Assembly (NCBI GenBank): GCA_964017185.1
Contig: OZ024875.1
Span: 28,777,456 to 28,841,455, forward strand
Direction of reading: 5' to 3'
Source of the DNA: Rugalucina vietnamica
Taxonomy: Eukaryota > Mollusca > Bivalvia > Lucinida > Lucinidae
DNA: 64,000 bases
In this document: positions 58,826-64,000 of the stretch, piece by piece
Numbering within the stretch: position 1 is the stretch's first letter
Layout: the number at the start of each line of letters is the position of its first letter
Translations under genes and position numbers: made by a program
Notes under the pieces: model-generated
The model's database searches: none
Seen by the model: the letters and a program-made list of their open reading frames with translations, nothing else
What the model was told of the DNA's origin: nothing

Positions 58826-59031
58826 GAAAGTTAAACTATTGTTTTCAAATTTTTGCTTACATTTTAGCTAAATGTAAACTTTCGTAAGAATATGACATTA
58901 TCTTTCGTCATCATTGCGTTCTAGAATAAACTCATATCAACCATGTCGGCCTTTTACCATGTCTCACAGAAAGCTTAAATGCATATTTTATGAAGAACGG
59001 AGTGATGATAATACCATAATGTTGTTTGTAG

Positions 59032-59133
59032 GTTGTCATGATGTTGGTGATTATCTTGGCTACATTCGGGGTTTGCTGGCTACCTCTACAGGTCACGATT
59101 ATCTATATAGAATATCAAAGAGCCACAGCACAG
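59032..59133 (+). CDS. Class A peptide GPCR, exon 3 of 5 (residues 276-309)
   Basis: A 34-codon exon between TTTGTAG and GTGAGA, phase 0 on both sides. It encodes TM6 with the FGVCWLPLQ signature (C290-W291-L292-P293) and the start of extracellular loop 3 (YIEYQRATAQ). It is too short to be found as an ORF by itself; it was placed because its frame and content supply exactly the helix missing between exons 2 and 4. Confidence 0.9.
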
Positions 59134-59185
59134 GTGAGAATCATGATGATTGAGTTTTATTGATGTAAATTGTTGATTGAGCCTT

Positions 59186-59366
59186 ATCAATCAATCAATC
59201 AATCAATCAATCAATTTAATTCACAATCAATAAATCAATTAATTTAAATTCACAATCTATCCATCCATCTATCCATCCATCGATCCATCCATCGATCCAT
59301 CCATCCATCGATCCATCCATCCATCCATCCATCCATCCATCCATCCATCCATCCATCCATCCATCC

Positions 59367-59402
<36 letters not shown>
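59186..59402. repeat. Tetranucleotide microsatellite in intron 3
   Basis: ATCA repeats, then ATCC/ATCG repeats, then ATCA again, ~215 bp in all. It makes up nearly half of the 465 bp intron between the TM6 and TM7 exons. Confidence 0.92.
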
Positions 59403-59598
59403 GCCAACCAATGAATAAATTTTAAATCCATAATTTATTAATCATTCATTTAGTCAGTCAATAGGTCGATCAACCAATCAATTACTTTTAAAATCAAGCA
59501 AAACGATTATTATAAGTGAATCAAACCACATTTATTTACCTTTAATTATTACCCAGAACGATGTCATTCTTTTTATATAGTATTGATTTGTTTTTCAG

Positions 59599-59707
59599 AT
59601 GGAGGACTGGTGGTATATACTCAAGTTCGCCTCCTATACCCTCGCCTTTTCTAACAGTGCTCTTAATCCATTGATATATGCCGGTTTCAACGAGAATTTC
59701 AGGGGTG
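59599..59707 (+). CDS. Class A peptide GPCR, exon 4 of 5 (residues 310-345)
   Basis: Starts after TTTTTCAG and ends before GTAAGT, phase 1. It encodes TM7 (ILKFASYTLAFSNSALNPLI then Y336), the NPxxY activation motif as NPLIY (332-336), and the helix 8 start GFNENFRG. This end is typical of peptide GPCRs of the NPFF/orexin/QRFP type. Confidence 0.92.
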
Positions 59708-60201
59708 GTAAGTTTCAGGTAGTCGTCTTACACCTTCCGCATGACTAGAAGTGCTTACATTGTTCTTAGACTAGCGTTCAAGGGTCTTGTATTCCATCAA
59801 AAATATATGCTTTTCATTTCTCAATAGACATGTTAACGTTAGGATTTGATTTTTGCGTTGCATCAAAAATATACACTTTTCATTTCTCGATAGTTTTAAA
59901 GTCTGGCGTTTTTGTAGTATTCAAGAGTTTTAGAATTTGATTCTTGCATTTAATCAAACGTTCTACATGTTTATGTTTATTTTCGTTATCCACACGGTTG
60001 GCAACAGGTGCGGGTCATCTAGAATAATCATGAAACAATAATTTAATGCTTATAATTTATTTAAGGAAAATTTCAATAAATAAAGGAATGTGACTTATTA
60101 CTAGTTGATAAAATGACCATCTCGATTCTTTTAATCTTGGGCGTCAATCATTCAATCGATCGTTGGACCGATCGATCCATAAAACAGTCGATCAAGCAAC
60201 T

Positions 60202-60331
60202 ATAATCCTTGCATTGTTGATTATCACCTCCCTGTGACCAACTTCGTCCAGTTTGCCTCTTAAGTTAACGGAACACGGAACCAAAGTGACTTTTGCCACG
60301 ACATGTTTACATAATGGGATTATAGTCGAAA
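60202..60331 (+). repeat. Short interspersed repeat E, copy 2 (intron 4)
   Basis: Matches 34895-35000: GCATTGTTGATT, TCACCTCCC, ACGGAACCAAAGTGAC, GCCACGACATGTTTACATAA. It has ~20 extra bases in the middle. Family unknown. Confidence 0.65.
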
Positions 60332-60688
60332 TAAAATTATACGAGACTACATTTTACATGTCTGTTTTAGAGACAAAAAGGATAAGTGCAACATATCTCA
60401 GTCTATCGTCGCTCTACGATATAGTTCTCGGACGATCGTGGTAGACTTTCGCAGATTAACCGTTACAAATATGAATGACACACCTGTTCTTTTTGGTCAG
60501 ATACATTCATTCCATTCATATGTATAAACCTGTGACGTACGTCTATACTCCAATCGTCCGGGGGCTATACAAGGGTTGTCCAGTTAAGTATAAATATATA
60601 TCATGCCGAGTTTACGGTACACAAAACCTTTGACCCTTGTCGCGAAACATATTCTGAGACGCTCACGTTATGTTTTATATATCCCCAG

Positions 60689-60789
60689 GTTTTCGTGCTC
60701 TGTTTGGTTGCTACGAAAGAAAGTGCTACACAACAGCGATGACGAGAGCCGACTCAATGTATAGCTCAACTACAATGACAAAAGTATGA
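60689..60789 (+). CDS. Class A peptide GPCR, exon 5 of 5 (residues 346-378 and stop)
   Basis: Follows ATCCCCAG. Two bases complete the split glycine, and the exon then reads FRALFGCYERKCYTTAMTRA and a short Ser/Thr-rich end to TGA at 60787-60789. C353 and C358 after helix 8 are candidate palmitoylation sites. Seven Ser/Thr in the last 16 residues could be kinase/arrestin sites. The cytoplasmic tail is short. I see no AATAAA close downstream, so the 3' UTR end is not placed. Confidence 0.9.
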
Positions 60790-61273
60790 AAGTAAAAGGT
60801 ACTTTCTGTGATAACTACCAGAAAGCCTTAGTTTATTACTTTTAGTTTATTAACCATTGTTTTATTAGCTTTTAGTTTATTATTTTAACACTCATAGAAT
60901 TTTAATTAATTTTCCTAAACTATTTAAATAACACAATACGTTCTGTTTGATATACCAGAATTCCGTTTTGTTTTTGTTTTTTCGTTTGATATCATGTAGT
61001 ACTTTAGTTTATTTCTTTTATTTTCGCCATTCCATCTGTTAAATTATTCCTTCTAGTATACAGTTTATCGTTATGTCTGTTTTTGGAATATTCATTATCA
61101 AGCGTATCAGTGGCTGCTAATTGCCAATAATTAAAAATTAATGAAACACAGGACAGGGGTCGGATGGCTACTACGCAATGAAATAGCTAGTCATCTTGGG
61201 CATTGTTTAAATTATTCTTATCCCATATCCTTTTATTTCACTTTCTGTCCCATCCAATGGGTTAAGGTATATA

Positions 61274-62286
61274 CGAGGTACGGTCGGAAAGTTCCCGGAC
61301 TATTCTTCTTGTGTTATTTGTTTTCAAGGCAGAAACTCAAAACTTTGCATACTAGTGGGAAAAACATTTTTTCTACACAACAATATATATATATATAGGG
61401 GCTTTTTCATCAAACCACCGAAAATTTAGGACTCAAAGTATGGATACTAACAACGTACGAAGCACTTTGGCGTTCACAACGTTACTTTGACGTTAACAAC
61501 GTTCATACCTGAGCGTGTCGTCAAACTCAGATTTCAGACGAGGAAAGATCTACCGGGGCTAGATCGGGGCTTTATGGCGCATGCCATGGTCTCTAGTATC
61601 CTATGAAATCAAAAATCGTCAATGTGTCTTACAATCGATGAGCGGATAGTGTTGTTTTCGTGAAAAATCTGATTTTTTATGTCAAATCCCGACCGTTTCT
61701 TCCCTATGCCCCCCCCTTTTTGCGATTGCCATCAATATCCGCGTGTCCTTAGCACCCATTAGAACACAAGACTCTTTACCATTTTCTTTACATTTTTCCT
61801 TGGGTTTCATGAATTTCCAAGTATTTGTAGGGTATTGTCTGCTCTTTTACCATATTACCGCGCGCTGCTCCATACGTTCCCATGACGTCGGCTTTTTTAC
61901 GCTCCAAAATTCACTCATGTCTGTTTAAAACACTGTCAAAATTGTAATTGTTATGTTATCTCTCTGATTCTTTGCATATGAATCAAAATACTATTGATGT
62001 GACATCGTACAAAAATTCACGCCATTGTGATGCCGTTTTATAAAGGAATTGACAGTAATTCAAAACATCAAAAAATCCGATTTAGCGTTTTTTTCAAAGT
62101 GTTCCGAACCCTAGTATATGGCGTATGTTAATCGACATTTTAAAACAATTCTTGCATAGTCTTTTCTTAATTTATCCGAAAAATAAAGGAAATGGATGTT
62201 ATTTGTTATTTGAAAAACTTCATAGTGATTTGACGTTAAATATCCTTTGAAACGAATCAGTCCGGGAACTTTCCGACTATACCTCG
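61274..62286. mobile_element. Mariner-type terminal-inverted-repeat element, no transposase
   Basis: CGAGGTACGGTCGGAAAGTT at 61274 is matched, inverted, by AACTTTCCGACTATACCTCG ending at 62286, continuing to about 28 bp. TA lies directly outside each end (61272-61273 and 62287-62288). The CGAGGT..TC.AAAAGT start is typical of mariner-like elements. At 1013 bp it could once have held a transposase, but I find no DDE motifs or long frame on either strand, so it is either decayed or a MITE-like derivative. Confidence 0.82.
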
Positions 62287-62302
62287 TACATATTAACTTT
62301 AA

Positions 62303-62610
62303 AGGGTGGTCGGGTGGGAATATGGGCCCCACCCATTGGGGCCTAGGAGAAATAGATGGGCTGTTTGTGCCTCCAGGCAAAGCTTCTACTGGTTAACCGC
62401 TCAGGTCTGAGCCTGCCCTGGAAAAGTGGTTTAGTCAAACAGGCTATACGTATACGCCTTATTGGCCTAGTTGGGGGTATATTTATGAAGCACATTTTGA
62501 GTGTCATGACATCCTAATGTTGGGTAAAAGTCCCATAAAATAGAGGCAACGTCTCGACATGACCATTGCTGTTGACTGGGACGTAAAGCATCAATTCAAA
62601 TTCAAATATT
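62303..62610 (+). mobile_element. SINE-like repeat S, copy 3
   Basis: The clearest copy: GTGGGAATATGGGCCCCACC, TGCCTCCAGGCAAAGCTTCT, CTGGTTAACCGCTCAGGTCT, then the 3' part ending GGGACGTAAAGCATCAATTC and AAATTCAAAT. It begins just 15 bp after the mariner-type element. Confidence 0.68.
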
Positions 62611-63138
62611 AATTTTAGTCATTCCCTTATTCTATTCCATAACTTAAGCAGCTGTCATTTGTGATTACAGGCCATCCGGTTCCTCACGAATGGGAAGTTT
62701 GCACGTACACAGAGAAGCTGGGTCTAGGTGATGGACAAGCCACAGCACCGAGTGATATACGAGATGGAATTGGTATCAAAAGAATATTCAGGGTTAATTT
62801 ACAAATGTTTATACTTGGGCATAGAATTATTATTCTTCCTAAAACTTAAGGTCGACCTAAAGGTAATTTTAGAAGGTAAAATACTTAAAATTGTGCACTA
62901 AAAGCATGTTGGAATCACATTCATAGTTTTCATACAATTATGACATTTATCTTAGAATGTTCTAAGGTGGAACTTTGGACTCGGGATCGACAAGTATCGG
63001 ATTCGAATCCGACTGCAGTCTTGCTGTGTTTCAACAAGATATTTCATACCAATACTTAGTTCTTGTTGAGTACCTAGAAAACAGTGGTCCGTCATATTAG
63101 GACCGACATGTTGCTGACTTCATCACCAGCAACAATCT

Positions 63139-63373
63139 GGGCCCAGTTGTTCAAAATTAACGATGTCGATGGTTAATGATTCGTTAAAATTTCAAGTGGC
63201 AATATTACAAAAACAAGTTGTTTTTTCTTGAAAAAATGTGAGATTTTTTTTTTATTCTCACATTTTTTCAACAAAAAAATAACAGAGTATTTGCTTTTGG
63301 AGTTGATAAATAATAAAAAAAATGAAGGCTTAACAACACCGTAAAGCTAACGAAAGTTAGAACAACTGGGCCC
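63139..63373 (+). mobile_element. MITE family C, copy C2
   Basis: GGGCCCAGTTGTTCAAAATT and AGTTAGAACAACTGGGCCC are inverted ends. The central hairpin AAAAATGTGAGA..TCTCACATTTTTTCAACA is like C1, but its loop is replaced by a T run. C1 is 44 kb away. Confidence 0.82.
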
Positions 63374-63633
63374 TGCAGTATTTAAATCGTTCCGTATACC
63401 ATGAGAATATTTTAGGTTAGGAATAATAATGATTCTTGGCCATTGGTGAAACTCCGTGAGAGCTCAATTGGAAGCATTCGAAGAATAGTGCTAGACTTAT
63501 TACATTCCTCACGAAGAACATCGTGTTGTTATGTTTTTTTTGTTTTTGTTTTTTATATTTTAAGTTTTATATATTTTATATACTGAGTTCCTTGGCCAAT
63601 GCAACTTCTCCTATAAATTGAAGGGGATAGCGC

Positions 63634-64000
63634 AAGAACATGTCTAAGTCCACTTTTGTCAAAAATTGAGTTTTTGGTGTACATTTTGATATATAGTTTG
63701 TGACACCTTTTACATTTTGTTCGTATGACATTTAAATTTAATTTATTTTTTTTCTAAGGGTGCTAAGTCCATTTTCCGTGCAAGAACATGCCTGTCCACA
63801 CATTACACATTGTTTAATGAAAGAACATACCTAGGCCCAGAGAAATGTTACGATCTTCTGGTGTAAAATAATTTGTTCTGGTATGGTTTTAGGAGCTCAA
63901 AACATTGAAGAATTTCATCACTGTAAAATGGTGTATTTTAAAAGTATTCCAGCCAAAACTGGTATGGGAAATATAGGGGTTTGGACTTAGACACATTCTT
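63634..64000. mobile_element. Inverted-repeat element reaching the window edge
   Basis: AAGAACATGTCTAAGTCCAC at 63634 is matched, inverted, by TTTGGACTTAGACACATTCT at the end of the window. Internal copies of the motif occur (GCTAAGTCCATTTTC and AAGAACATGCCTGTCC near 63770-63800, AGAACATACC near 63822). Probably a ~370 bp MITE whose right boundary may lie just outside. No coding. Confidence 0.55.

Noticed and set aside
62661-62849. Exon-like stretch after TTGTGATTACAG, open for ~60 codons (GHPVPHEWEVCTYTEKLGLG)
   Set aside because: The acceptor-like site is acceptable, but there is no recognisable domain, no clear partner exon and no strong donor. It might be an exon of an unseen gene, but I cannot support that.

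Overview
This is eukaryotic, AT-rich, repeat-laden DNA with a single convincing host gene. Two elements resemble the 'pearl'/Helentron-like elements described in bivalves: a terminal hairpin, then a CCGTCGT-type microsatellite, then ~157-166 bp tandem cores. With the MITE-like repeats and the receptor type, they suggest a lophotrochozoan animal, most likely a bivalve mollusc. The species cannot be named from the sequence.

The gene is a class A (rhodopsin-like) peptide GPCR on the + strand in five coding exons: 13584-13962, 57589-58034, 59032-59133, 59599-59707 and 60689-60789. All four introns are GT-AG and the phases agree (1, 0, 0, 1). The spliced product is 378 residues with seven membrane segments, the C119/C198 disulfide pair, a DRF in place of DRY, CWLP in TM6 and NPLIY in TM7. 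The N-terminus is unusually acidic and tyrosine-rich. Intron 1 is 43.6 kb; the other introns are 1.0, 0.5 and 1.0 kb.

Upstream (1-13.5 kb): two copies of a ~1.5 kb direct duplication (1-1504 and ~9331-10902) flank a degraded retroelement tail, a Tc1-like transposon with a truncated retroelement copy nested in its transposase, and a decayed LINE fragment. Further repeats follow, then the receptor's first exon.

Intron 1 (14-57.6 kb): almost entirely repeats. Two partial units (about 20.6-22.0 and 24.1-26.0 kb) and three long units (31.6-39.65, 39.65-48.14 and 48.14-57.3 kb) repeat the same ordered segments in direct orientation. The middle long unit looks like unit 5 at its head and unit 3 at its tail, as expected from unequal crossing-over. 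Transposons sit in some copies and are missing from the matching site in others, so the array preserves empty sites and relative ages. Embedded elements include ten copies of a palindromic MITE (family A), MITE families B, C and G, SINEs, a broken LINE reverse transcriptase, two pearl-like elements and an 817 bp TIR element with a 5 bp target-site duplication.

Downstream (60.8-64 kb): a mariner-type TIR element without a readable transposase, a SINE, a second family C MITE, and an inverted-repeat element that runs to the window edge. I see no second host gene, rRNA, intact tRNA or CRISPR. All family and copy statements come from reading by eye; no search was run, and repeat boundaries are good to roughly 5-30 bases unless a target-site duplication is given.
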